NCBI GenBank assembly: GCA_016787705.1
Contig: JAEUTP010000017.1
Coordinates: 71,511-135,510 of the forward strand
From: Bacteroidia bacterium
GTDB lineage: Bacteria; Bacteroidota; Bacteroidia; B-17B0; Aurantibacillaceae
Length of the DNA stretch: 64,000 nucleotides
Direction: 5' to 3'
The position numbers were made by a program, and so were the translations under genes. The notes under the pieces were generated by a model. The model saw only the letters and a program-made list of their open reading frames with translations, ran no database searches and was not told where the DNA came from. Shown here in pieces: positions 27,689-35,808 of the stretch (positions within the stretch are counted from its first letter, which is position 1; each line of letters starts with the position of its first letter).

Positions 27689-28903
27689 ATGATAAAAAAC
27701 AGACTTTTAGTGTTTATAGTTTTAAATTTAAATGTGGCTGGTATATCCCTTGCACAATTAAGTATTGATACCACTTTGTCTGCCGGCGATATGGTGAAAA
27801 CGGTTTTTGCTGCATCAGATAACGATTCTAAAATTGAGAACGTAAAGTATAAAGGCTATAAAAAATCTATAGGCATTTTTAAATGTTCCATGGTGTATAA
27901 TAAAGTTATTTCTAAAGGACTTATACTGTCTACAGGTAATGTGTTTGATGCTATTGGCCCTAACAATACACCTGATAAGAGTTCTAAAACGCTTAATAAT
28001 ACCGATGTTTCGTTAAGCGCCATCGCAAAAGGCCCGTCTTATGATGCGGCTGTTTTAGAATTTGATTTTATTCCATCAGATGACAGCATTGCTTTTAATT
28101 TTTTCTTTGGTTCAGAAGAGTATCCCGAATACGTAAGCAAAAATGTAAACGATATATTTGGTTTTTTTCTGAGTAGCGAAGACCCGTCCGGCAAAAGAAA
28201 TTTAGCAATGCTGGAAAGGCATATTCCTATTACGGTAGATAATATTAATTCAACAGTAAATAAAAAATATTTTATAAGAAACTATTTGTGGGATCCTGCA
28301 AATGTTGCCAAATGGGAAAACAATAAACCAGGCGGTGAATTGGCTTCTACCTTTCAGTTTGATGGTTTTACGGTTGTTTTGCATGCAGGCGCAAAAGTAG
28401 TGCCGGGTAAAAAGTATCACATTAAAATTGCCATAGCTGATGTAGGGGATAGATTATATGATTCGGCTATTTTCTTAGAAGCGGGATCTTTTAAAAGTAT
28501 GTCGTCAAAAACAATTTCGTTTGAGCAATGGGCAAAAAAAGAATTTGGCGATAAGGTAATGAACGATCTTGGTAACTCAGTTTCAATTAATTTAAATATC
28601 AATTTTGAAACAGGTTCTTCAAAAATTGAAGGAGCAGACTCATTCACACAATTAAATAAAGTATTAAATCTTTTAAATAAAGATCCAAAAATAAAAGTAG
28701 AGATCAATGGCCATACAGATAATAACGGTGCAAAAGAAGATAATAAAATTCTTTCAGTAGACCGTGCAAAAAATGTGATGGATTACCTTATTTCAAAAGG
28801 TATCAAAGCGGCAAGGCTTACTCACAATGGCTTTGGCGATACAAAACCCATAAGCGATAACAAAGCCCTGAACAGAAGGGTGGAGTTTGTGTTTGTGCGG
28901 TAG
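27689..28903 (+). CDS. OmpA-family protein with choice-of-anchor L domain
   Basis: A 404-residue envelope protein. After a signal peptide (1-22), residues about 30-275 form a choice-of-anchor L domain, recognised by SIGIFKCSMVYNKVISKGLILSTG, FNFFFGSEEYPEY and IFGFFLSSEDPSG. The last about 110 residues are an OmpA peptidoglycan-binding domain (INFETGSSKIEG, EINGHTDNNG, SVDRAKNVMDYL, NRRVEFVF). It likely links the outer membrane or a surface structure to peptidoglycan. It ends against the convergent hydrolase gene. Confidence 0.92.
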   Translation: MIKNRLLVFIVLNLNVAGISLAQLSIDTTLSAGDMVKTVFAASDNDSKIENVKYKGYKKSIGIFKCSMVYNKVISKGLILSTGNVFDAIGPNNTPDKSSKTLNNTDVSLSAIAKGPSYDAAVLEFDFIPSDDSIAFNFFFGSEEYPEYVSKNVNDIFGFFLSSEDPSGKRNLAMLERHIPITVDNINSTVNKKYFIRNYLWDPANVAKWENNKPGGELASTFQFDGFTVVLHAGAKVVPGKKYHIKIAIADVGDRLYDSAIFLEAGSFKSMSSKTISFEQWAKKEFGDKVMNDLGNSVSINLNINFETGSSKIEGADSFTQLNKVLNLLNKDPKIKVEINGHTDNNGAKEDNKILSVDRAKNVMDYLISKGIKAARLTHNGFGDTKPISDNKALNRRVEFVFVR

Positions 28904-28904
28904 T

Positions 28905-29810
28905 TTAATCTTTCAAAAAATCTTTCATAACCGGAATAATCGGAAAAGTATTTTCTTTATCTGACTTTAATGTTGTTATCTCACCCATATATTCACCATG
29001 GCCACCCGGAAAAATTTGAAGTTTGCAATTAGGTATCAATTTTGACATTTGTTGCATGTGCTCTGTTGTAGCAACATCAGCATCTCCATTAACAAGCAAT
29101 ACAGGGCATTTTATGGATTTGATCTGTTCATCGGGTACATCTTTAAAATTGATCATTCTTGTAGCACAGCGATGAAACATAGTTAAAAGTTTTGCACTAT
29201 CTGGCGTTACTTTTAAAAAAGCATCTTTGTAAGCTTGCGGCATTTGTTCAAATGTGCCGTTCTTCATAAATTCCCAAAATTGTGGCAGTACACCATTTCG
29301 TTTTAACAGAGCAGAGGCAGCAATAATTTTATTTGTGATCTCAGGATGACGGATGGAAATTTGTAGCGCTGTAGTACCACCGTTGCTAAAACCTAAAAAA
29401 TCTGCTTTTGATATTTTCAACTCTTTTAAAAGGGCAGCCACATCATCCGCATCCTGCTCAAAAGAGAGGTCTTTATCTCTATCAGATGTACGGCCATGAG
29501 CCTGCAATTCAATGGCAATAATTTGGTGCGACTTTGAAAGAGTAGGAATAATCCTTCCAAAGGATGTTTGAATAGTTGAGCCGCCACCATGAATTAATAT
29601 CAAAGGTTTGCCTTGCCCATAAATTTCATAATACATGTTGATGCCGTTTATTTCGGCACAACCGCTCTTTGTAAATGTTGTGTCTTCAGTTGTTTTACTC
29701 ATAATATCGTTTTTATTAATAGTATTGGTGGTTTCTTTATTAATATTTTCATTACAGGAAACACTTAGCAAGATGATAATCAGAGATAAATATATTTTTG
29801 CAATTTTCAC
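28905..29810 (-). CDS. Alpha/beta-hydrolase lipoprotein
   Basis: A 301-residue protein with a lipoprotein signal (ILLSVSC, cysteine near residue 19) and an alpha/beta-hydrolase domain. Seen are the oxyanion segment LILIHGGGS, the nucleophile elbow LGFSNGG (Ser), the acid in VNGDADVAT and the catalytic His in FPGGHGEYMG. It could be a peptidase-, esterase- or lactonase-like enzyme at the membrane surface; substrate unknown. It stands alone, convergent with the OmpA gene. Confidence 0.9.
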   Translation of the reverse strand: MKIAKIYLSLIIILLSVSCNENINKETTNTINKNDIMSKTTEDTTFTKSGCAEINGINMYYEIYGQGKPLILIHGGGSTIQTSFGRIIPTLSKSHQIIAIELQAHGRTSDRDKDLSFEQDADDVAALLKELKISKADFLGFSNGGTTALQISIRHPEITNKIIAASALLKRNGVLPQFWEFMKNGTFEQMPQAYKDAFLKVTPDSAKLLTMFHRCATRMINFKDVPDEQIKSIKCPVLLVNGDADVATTEHMQQMSKLIPNCKLQIFPGGHGEYMGEITTLKSDKENTFPIIPVMKDFLKD

Positions 29811-29842
29811 GCTATTAATTTTTTTAAAGAGAAAGAGTAATG

Positions 29843-31771
29843 TTATAATTTTATTCCAATAATTAAAACATCATCAACCTGCTCAAGATCACCTTTCCAA
29901 TCATCAAAATTATTTTTTAATAAAGTTTCCTGAATTTCCGGACCTTTACTACTTATTTTTACCAGAAGTTCGTTAAGCGGTTTATATTTAAATTTTTTAC
30001 CTTTTGGGCCGCCAAATTGATCAGCATAACCATCAGTATAAAGATATAATGTATCTCCGGCCTTGTAATCAATTTCTCTTAAGGTAAACAGATCTTCTTT
30101 TTCGCCTTTTCCTACAGGCATTCTATCCGCATCTAATTCAGTATAATTTGCATCGCTTACCAAAACCGGTGCGTTGTTGGCCGCGGAGTAAGTCAGTTTT
30201 TTTGTTTTTTGATCAATACAAAGAAGGATACCATCAAAACCATCTTTTTGGCCTTCTTTACTAATATTATCTATCAACCTTTGTCTTACAAAATTCAGAA
30301 CTTCATTTGGCTTGTAAATAAATTTCTCATTAATAGCTTCTTTTAAATAACCAATATTTAAAAGGCTCATAAAAGCACCTGGTACGCCATGTCCGGTACT
30401 GTCGCATACGGCAAGGTAAAATTTATCATCTTGTTTTGTGGCCCAATAAAAATCACCACTCACAATATCTTTAGGATTAAAGAAAATAAAATGATCATGG
30501 ATTTGTTCTTTTAAAAACTCTTTATTTGCAAGTAACGTATATTGAATACGTTTTGCATAATTAATACTATCTAAAATCTCTTTTTGTTTTTCTTCAATAA
30601 TGTGTTTTTGAAATTGTATTTCTTTTGTTCTATCCTTTACTTTTTGTTCAAGGTCTTCATAAGATTTTTGTAGTTCTGTAACCATGTGATTAAAGTTTTC
30701 TGAGAGCTCGGCAATTTCAATTGCACCGGCAACTTCAGCACGCTCATTTAAATTATTAATTCTTATTTGGTTTGTTTTTCTTGAGAGTTCTTTTAATGGT
30801 TCAATAATTTTTCTTGCTCTGTAATAAACTAAAATAATTAATGGAAGAATAAGCAGTAAAATTATTTTAACAAACCGAAGAAGTTCTTGTCTTAACAAAG
30901 CTTTTTGCAAAGCATTTGTTGTTTCAATTTGTACGATATAACAATTATACAATCCCGCATTTGCTATTGGTAAATAAATAAAATGATTGGTTATCTCAAT
31001 GCCATTATTTAATTCAACAATTTTTTGATCGTGTTTTTCTCGAGATGCTTTATTAATTATTGCCTGATACTTATCAGCAAAAGTAAATGATTTTGAATCT
31101 TTTACAACTGCATCGAAATTAATTTTACTTAATGATGAATAGTTTTTTGCTGAACTTTGAACTTTTTCAATCAATATTTTTTTTAACTCGGTAGCTTTAT
31201 CTGAATAAAACCCTAATTCAATAATGTAGTCACCGGTTTTAGAAGGTAAAAATGAATATTTTTTTATTTTCCCGGTATTAATTTCGAGTCCAAACCTATC
31301 AGCAGAGAATTTTCTTTTATTTCTCAGATCATTAAGAATGCTTGTATATTTTGGATCTATTTGTTTGAAGTCTAAATTCTTATCTTTATAAAAAGTTGTG
31401 TTGCATATTATGCAATTACGGTCAATAATATAAATGCTTTCTTTTAGCGTATCCATACCAAGCTTTAATGAAAGATCGTACAGATCAACTTTACTAAGGT
31501 TGTTTACTGAGGTGTTTTCTGAGTTATAAATTTTATAACTTAAATCTTTCATTCGTTCATTAAAGGCATCTTCATGGGTTATCATGCCCAGATCATATAA
31601 GTCAACAAGATTTTTCACCTGCTGTGTTATTTGATTTATTTGCGCTTCTGTGGCTGCTGTTTGTCTTTTTTGTTCGGTATAATAGTTATAGCAGCAGTAT
31701 AATAATATAAAAAGTACAAGCGGTAGAATTGTATTAATTAGTAATTGCTGTAGTACTGAAGTTTTTTTCAT
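29843..31771 (-). CDS. Membrane sensor SpoIIE-type phosphatase with HAMP
   Basis: A 642-residue protein. The N-terminal helix (LLINTILPLVLFILLYCCYNYY) and a second one near 305-320 (IILLLILPLIILVYY) bracket a periplasmic sensor domain of about 270 residues. A HAMP-like segment (IEPLKELSRKTNQIRI), a coiled coil and the linker SINYAKRIQYTLLA follow. The PP2C/SpoIIE domain has VSGDFYW, VCDSTGHGVPGAFMS and LYTDGYADQFGGPKG. Its catalytic part closely resembles that of the TPR-SpoIIE protein at 19472-21712, but the sensor differs, so the two probably feed different signals into similar outputs. Confidence 0.93.
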   Translation of the reverse strand: MKKTSVLQQLLINTILPLVLFILLYCCYNYYTEQKRQTAATEAQINQITQQVKNLVDLYDLGMITHEDAFNERMKDLSYKIYNSENTSVNNLSKVDLYDLSLKLGMDTLKESIYIIDRNCIICNTTFYKDKNLDFKQIDPKYTSILNDLRNKRKFSADRFGLEINTGKIKKYSFLPSKTGDYIIELGFYSDKATELKKILIEKVQSSAKNYSSLSKINFDAVVKDSKSFTFADKYQAIINKASREKHDQKIVELNNGIEITNHFIYLPIANAGLYNCYIVQIETTNALQKALLRQELLRFVKIILLLILPLIILVYYRARKIIEPLKELSRKTNQIRINNLNERAEVAGAIEIAELSENFNHMVTELQKSYEDLEQKVKDRTKEIQFQKHIIEEKQKEILDSINYAKRIQYTLLANKEFLKEQIHDHFIFFNPKDIVSGDFYWATKQDDKFYLAVCDSTGHGVPGAFMSLLNIGYLKEAINEKFIYKPNEVLNFVRQRLIDNISKEGQKDGFDGILLCIDQKTKKLTYSAANNAPVLVSDANYTELDADRMPVGKGEKEDLFTLREIDYKAGDTLYLYTDGYADQFGGPKGKKFKYKPLNELLVKISSKGPEIQETLLKNNFDDWKGDLEQVDDVLIIGIKL

Positions 31772-31924
31772 TTATAAACAGAACTTTTTTCTAAATTAAG
31801 AACTTATATTAAATAAAAAAACAGCTATTGTGCGAACTGCGCCATACGTACTGGCTTGCAAATACAAAAAGCCTCACATTTCTTTAAGACTTTGGTGTGA
31901 GATATTGTTAAAATGATTATCGGT

Positions 31925-31992
31925 ACGAACCGGTAACTCTCAGACTTAAAGTTAGTATGTTCTCAAACCTCCCAATAGCTATGGGGGGAGCT
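31925..31992 (-). other. Possible degenerate tRNA-like sequence
   Basis: Read on the minus strand, this stretch resembles a decayed tRNA: a D-arm-like TAGCTATTGGGAGG, an anticodon-arm-like CTAACTTTAAGTCTGAG (would-be anticodon TAA), and a T-arm-like ACCGGTTCGTACCGAT with 4 of 5 stem pairs. The acceptor stem does not pair and the anticodon stem has two mismatches, so it would not be functional. It may be a tRNA remnant from earlier integration events. Confidence 0.3.
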
Positions 31993-32240
31993 AAGCTTTA
32001 TTAATCAGTTTTTCGATCATCTTTCTGCTCTTCCAATTTTTGATTTTTTTTTCTCTTTTTAGTGCCTCAGATTTTGTTTGATATTGTTCCGAGCATTTCA
32101 ACTCCCAATCACCAACACCGCCGGTAAAACCTTTGTGATTTGAAATATGCTTAAGTATTCGGTCAATAATATCACCGCTTGTTGACCAACATAATATTTA
32201 TTTTTATTTAAGTGAAGAGTATGTAGAGATGAAATATCAT
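31991..32240 (-). pseudogene. Frameshifted GIY-YIG nuclease gene
   Basis: On the minus strand an ATG at 32240 begins MIFHLYILFT, then a frameshift leads to NKNKYYVGQ, and a second one-base deletion leads to SGDIIDRILKHISNHKG, GDWELKCSEQYQTKSEALKR and KKIKNWKSRKMIEKLINKA before a stop at 31991. Joined, these give the full GIY-YIG fold of the small (about 85-residue) URI-like proteins common in Bacteroidota: the YIL and YVG motifs, the Arg of DRILKH and the Glu of the SEALKRE helix. Two independent frameshifts mean the gene is dead. Members of this group often sit beside tRNA genes, as here. Confidence 0.8.
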
Positions 32241-32243
32241 AAA

Positions 32244-32270
32244 ATAAAAAAACCCCGCAATTGCGAGGTT
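32244..32270 (-). terminator. Terminator belonging to a tRNA remnant
   Basis: On the minus strand AACCTCGC, loop AATT, GCGGGGTT form an 8-base stem with one G-U pair, followed by TTTTTATTTT. In the plus orientation the stem has a C-A mismatch instead, so it acts on minus-strand transcription. It lies four bases past the tRNA 3' fragment. Confidence 0.75.
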
Positions 32271-32273
32271 TTC

Positions 32274-32296
32274 TGTGGGAACTACTGGGTTCGAAC
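32274..32296 (-). other. tRNA 3'-end fragment, probable left attachment site
   Basis: On the minus strand this reads as the last 23 bases of a tRNA: T loop TTCGAAC, 3' half of the T stem CCAGT, 3' acceptor strand AGTTCCC, discriminator A and then CA. The 5' half of the T stem (expected ACTGG) is missing; similarity stops after the T loop. With the terminator directly downstream and a tyrosine recombinase 120 bases away, this is the expected product of integration into a tRNA 3' end. The isotype cannot be given. Confidence 0.65.
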
Positions 32297-32344
32297 TATA
32301 CCATTCAAATGCTTGTTATGACTCGTTTTTATAAAAATTGTTGA

Positions 32345-32368
32345 TAAATAGGTGCGTAAATAGGTGCG
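32345..32368 (+). repeat. 12-bp tandem repeat before the integrase
   Basis: Two direct copies of TAAATAGGTGCG lie head to tail between the tRNA remnant and the integrase start. Their place suggests binding sites for the recombinase arm domain, which is inference. Confidence 0.55.
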
Positions 32369-32414
32369 TATCAATCACTTTTTATGGTATCTTCATATAT
32401 CAAAAAACTGGTAA

Positions 32415-33686
32415 ATGAAACTCTATTTTGAGTACAAAAAAGATCCTAAAAAAGGGGCTGTAAAAAAAGACGGAACTAAAAAGGAGATCCTTTCAAAAGA
32501 GGGCATGATTCGTGTTATTTTAATTCAGCAAGGAAAAAAAGTAATTACTTCAACCGGCCATAAAATTAATGAAAGCGATTGGTCAAAAGGCAGACCAAAG
32601 CCAATTGCAAAAAATGCTAACTTAAATCTATATCTCAATAAATACGTGTCAGCTTTTGATGATTACATGATTGCTGTGAAATTGGCAAATGATATTCCAA
32701 GTTTGACCAGGGCTTCTGATTTTATTAAAACAAAAGTAAATAGTATAAATGTTGAGCGTGGGAATAAAGATATTCCATCACTAATTATTCAGTTTAAAAA
32801 TGAAAAGACTGGTTTTTTAAGGGAAGGGGCGTTGAAGCCGTTTACTACCTTATCGAATCACCTGATGGATTATAATAGTAATATTCAATTTGCAGATTTT
32901 GATGAAATCTTTGCTAACAAATTCGCGAAATTTTTATCTGAAAAAAGTAAACATTATGAAAATGCCACTGATCTTCAAAATCCAACAATAAACAAAATGC
33001 TTGTTACTTTAAAGGTGTTTTGTAAATGGGCATATAAAAACAAACACACAAGTGCAACAGAATGGATGAATATAAAACGAGTGAAAGAGATTGATCAACG
33101 CATTATTACTTTAACGAGTGAAGAATTGAATACCTATTATAATTTCGATTTTGGGGTAAAGGTAAATTTAGAAAAGGCTAAGGATGTATTTTGCTTTGCC
33201 TCATTTTTAGGCTTACGTTACAACGATTTAATGCAAGTCAATGATCAAACGATAAAGAAAGGCTATATACATATCAATACACAAAAGAATGATAAAGAAT
33301 TGAGGATTAAATTAATTCCGCAGGCTTTGCAGATCTTAAAAAAGTATGATAACTGTCTACCACTAGATATATCTAATCAAAAATTAAATAAAAATATTAA
33401 AAGTGGAGTTAAGTTGGCAGGTATTGATAGAAGAGAAACAATTATTGTACAACATTTAAACGTATCAATCAAAAAACAACGATTTGTCCATGAGTTAATT
33501 TCAATACACGATGCACGTAAAACATTTATCACTTTATGTTTAGAAAACGGTTTGAGCGTTTCAGAGGTGATGCAAATGTCAACCCACAATAGTTATCGTT
33601 CATTTAGCAGATATGTTAATCTTGAACAAAGTAAAGTAGACGAAAAACTTCAAGACGTTTTTGGATATTTAAAGGTGGTTAGGTAA
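32415..33686 (+). CDS. Tyrosine recombinase (integrase)
   Basis: A 423-residue site-specific recombinase. Residues 1-90 form an arm-type DNA-binding domain (KVITSTGHKINESDW), residues about 105-215 a SAM-like core-binding domain, and the rest the catalytic domain. Catalytic residues are visible: Arg in FLGLRYNDLMQV, the His-x-x-Arg box in SIHDARKTFITLC, a His/Asn position in MSTHNSYR, and the nucleophile Tyr in RSFSRYVNLEQSK. It is of the Bacteroidota ICE/genomic-island type. Its position right beside a tRNA 3' remnant indicates that it moves the island that follows. The last base of its stop codon overlaps a short possible ORF. Confidence 0.95.
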   Translation: MKLYFEYKKDPKKGAVKKDGTKKEILSKEGMIRVILIQQGKKVITSTGHKINESDWSKGRPKPIAKNANLNLYLNKYVSAFDDYMIAVKLANDIPSLTRASDFIKTKVNSINVERGNKDIPSLIIQFKNEKTGFLREGALKPFTTLSNHLMDYNSNIQFADFDEIFANKFAKFLSEKSKHYENATDLQNPTINKMLVTLKVFCKWAYKNKHTSATEWMNIKRVKEIDQRIITLTSEELNTYYNFDFGVKVNLEKAKDVFCFASFLGLRYNDLMQVNDQTIKKGYIHINTQKNDKELRIKLIPQALQILKKYDNCLPLDISNQKLNKNIKSGVKLAGIDRRETIIVQHLNVSIKKQRFVHELISIHDARKTFITLCLENGLSVSEVMQMSTHNSYRSFSRYVNLEQSKVDEKLQDVFGYLKVVR

Positions 33687-33820
33687 TGGAAAATTGTATA
33701 AAAATTAAAGGCTTGATGGATAAAACTTACATTTATCTGCCATACAATATTCAACTGAATACAGGAATAGCAAGTTTACTAGCAAATACTCTAGGGTATT
33801 ATATTCGGACCCGTGTTTAA
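33686..33820 (+). CDS. Possible 44-residue ORF overlapping integrase stop
   Basis: An ATG sharing one base with the integrase stop codon opens 44 codons (MENCIKIKGLMDKTYIYLPY, then NIQLNTGIASLLANT and more). The translational-coupling geometry (TAATG) is suggestive, but composition and lack of motifs do not prove coding. The 355 bases from 33687 to 34041 otherwise hold only AT-rich sequence and a TATTTTTG -7-like box at 34000-34007 that may drive the next operon. Confidence 0.3.
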   Translation: MENCIKIKGLMDKTYIYLPYNIQLNTGIASLLANTLGYYIRTRV

Positions 33821-34041
33821 AAAATGTTATCATCATGGTTTTTAATTTGATTGCAATTACATAACGTAGTATATATTTACTATAATTTATAGCAAAAATT
33901 ATTTTTTAACTTTTGGTTGTATAAAAGAAGAGTTGTAGCCGGTTTATAGACTTTATCAACATCCTTCAATTAATAGCTCACTATCAACTTTTTTGTATAT
34001 ATTTTTGTGAAGCTTGTAACGTTGTCTTACAAATTTAGAAT

Positions 34042-35808
34042 ATGCTGCACGGTATAACTCATGATAAGAAACTAACCGAACAAAAGGTAAATTACTTTCT
34101 TGACTATTTTTACTTTTTCGTCGATCAAGTTGGAGTTTTAGATGGTTTCGATATGGAAACTTATGCATCTTTGTGTAAGAAAATTCTTTTTCAAATTGAA
34201 AACAATAAGAAAACACCTGAGAAATATGTCGGGCAGTATTTCTCACATCCTGTCTTTGAGGATAGATCAAGGATTAAAGGATATACTGGCTATACGAAGA
34301 TTTTAAAGTTAAGGAAACAGTTTTTTCAATTTGGAGAAAAAGCTTTTGATGCAAAGCGAGCCTTTATAACAAACGATGAGTTTGTTAACGCTTTTTCAAA
34401 ATTTGCTGATGGTTTAAGAACTAAGATGTTTAAAAGTTCTTTAGAAGAAATAATAAGTTTTCTAAAGTGCACACACCAACTTGAATTTCATCTTGATGAT
34501 TTGATTTATCATACCAAGATTCTGGCTAGTTCTTTGATTTCCACTCGCGATTCCAAAAAGGAAGTACAAGCAATTACTCGTCGTATTTTCTCTAAACAAT
34601 TGTATGAATATCCTTTTCCTCGCAATTACAAAAGAATGAGTGCCGAAACCAAAAGGAAATATTTGGCTAATTCGAATTTTGATAAGCAATTTGGTGGTAT
34701 TTATAATGCACTTATGGAGAGATTCGACGCACATTGGCTCATGTTTCGAATTACTGATATCATAAGTAAAAATGATTTCGAGTTTACCTACAACCAAGTT
34801 ACATTTATCAATCCTGAAAACGAAAAATTTGATAGAGTAAAAAAAAATCTACAACGAAAAGGTATGTTAACTGACTTTTTCAATGGGAAAGATTTTCTTA
34901 TCGCAATGGTGAATTTGGGGCAGAACACAAGGAACAGTGCAGTAAAAGTTGCAAAGAAAATGATTGATTCTGAACTGACCTATTTTAATAATTGTCTTGG
35001 GTCAACTGGCATTCTTGATAGAAAGTCTTTTTTGTACACAAGCAATTTCAGTGCAACTGGTGGAATTGTAAGCATGACCGGGAATAAATATGAAATTGGA
35101 AAATACGATATTGAATCTCTAAAAAACAATCCTTACAGTCACATGCAAGGTGACGATCAAATCAAAAGCCACTTCCTTAAGTATGAGCCTTTTTTTGTAA
35201 AGGCTATGCATACTGAAAGTATGAGTGATTATTGGCATTACATCGAAGTGTTGCTTCAAAATAATAAAACTTCAACTAACAATAATCAGATAATTGGCAT
35301 TCTGTCTGATATTTTACTTCTTAATGCTGATAGTACAAATAAGCAATTCATTAGAGAATATATAAGTGAAACTCTTTCATCCTTTCAGACATCAGCCAAG
35401 CAGTGGGGCTTAACTCCTGAGCGACAAAACGAATTTAATAGATTGGCATATACTAAAGAAGGAATTGATTTAGCTGTTCTTAAAAGTGAAATTAAACATA
35501 AATTTGCCTTGGATCTAATTGACATGCATGATAGGCCTTTTACTGTAAATACTGCGGAACAAATTCAAAAACATTATAAACATGTTTTATGGGATGCTCA
35601 AGCACAGAGAAATTCTTACCTGCATGCCGCAGTGTTAGATCCTGTTTCAACTGTCAGTTTAGGGTTTATTTTTCCACGGTTGCTGATGAAATTCCGTTGG
35701 ATATTACTCGCAAATAGACGTAAGTATTCAACACTTAGCTTTCGTGATTATATTCTCCAACTTCAAAAAGACGCAACGGCTCTTAAAAATAATTTACCGC
35801 AAAAATGA
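34042..35808 (+). CDS. Unknown protein with C-terminal HEPN-like motif
   Basis: A 588-residue cytoplasmic protein without signal or membrane segments. I recognise no family for the first about 500 residues. Near the C-terminus, AQAQRNSYLHAAVLDPVS (about 520-537) holds Arg523-x4-His528 with Asn after Arg, the RNxxxH form of the HEPN RNase motif, at the start of a long helix, as in HEPN nucleases of the ApeA and Abi types. The stop overlaps the start of the next gene by four bases (ATGA), so the two are translationally coupled. The neighbourhood is a defence island, so an RNA-cutting abortive-infection effector is inferred; only the motif is seen. Confidence 0.75.
   Translation: MLHGITHDKKLTEQKVNYFLDYFYFFVDQVGVLDGFDMETYASLCKKILFQIENNKKTPEKYVGQYFSHPVFEDRSRIKGYTGYTKILKLRKQFFQFGEKAFDAKRAFITNDEFVNAFSKFADGLRTKMFKSSLEEIISFLKCTHQLEFHLDDLIYHTKILASSLISTRDSKKEVQAITRRIFSKQLYEYPFPRNYKRMSAETKRKYLANSNFDKQFGGIYNALMERFDAHWLMFRITDIISKNDFEFTYNQVTFINPENEKFDRVKKNLQRKGMLTDFFNGKDFLIAMVNLGQNTRNSAVKVAKKMIDSELTYFNNCLGSTGILDRKSFLYTSNFSATGGIVSMTGNKYEIGKYDIESLKNNPYSHMQGDDQIKSHFLKYEPFFVKAMHTESMSDYWHYIEVLLQNNKTSTNNNQIIGILSDILLLNADSTNKQFIREYISETLSSFQTSAKQWGLTPERQNEFNRLAYTKEGIDLAVLKSEIKHKFALDLIDMHDRPFTVNTAEQIQKHYKHVLWDAQAQRNSYLHAAVLDPVSTVSLGFIFPRLLMKFRWILLANRRKYSTLSFRDYILQLQKDATALKNNLPQK

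Noticed and set aside
33956..34270. Minus-strand ORF of 104 codons
   Set aside because: It is antisense to the start of the 588-residue gene, and its sequence has no motif or credible start context.
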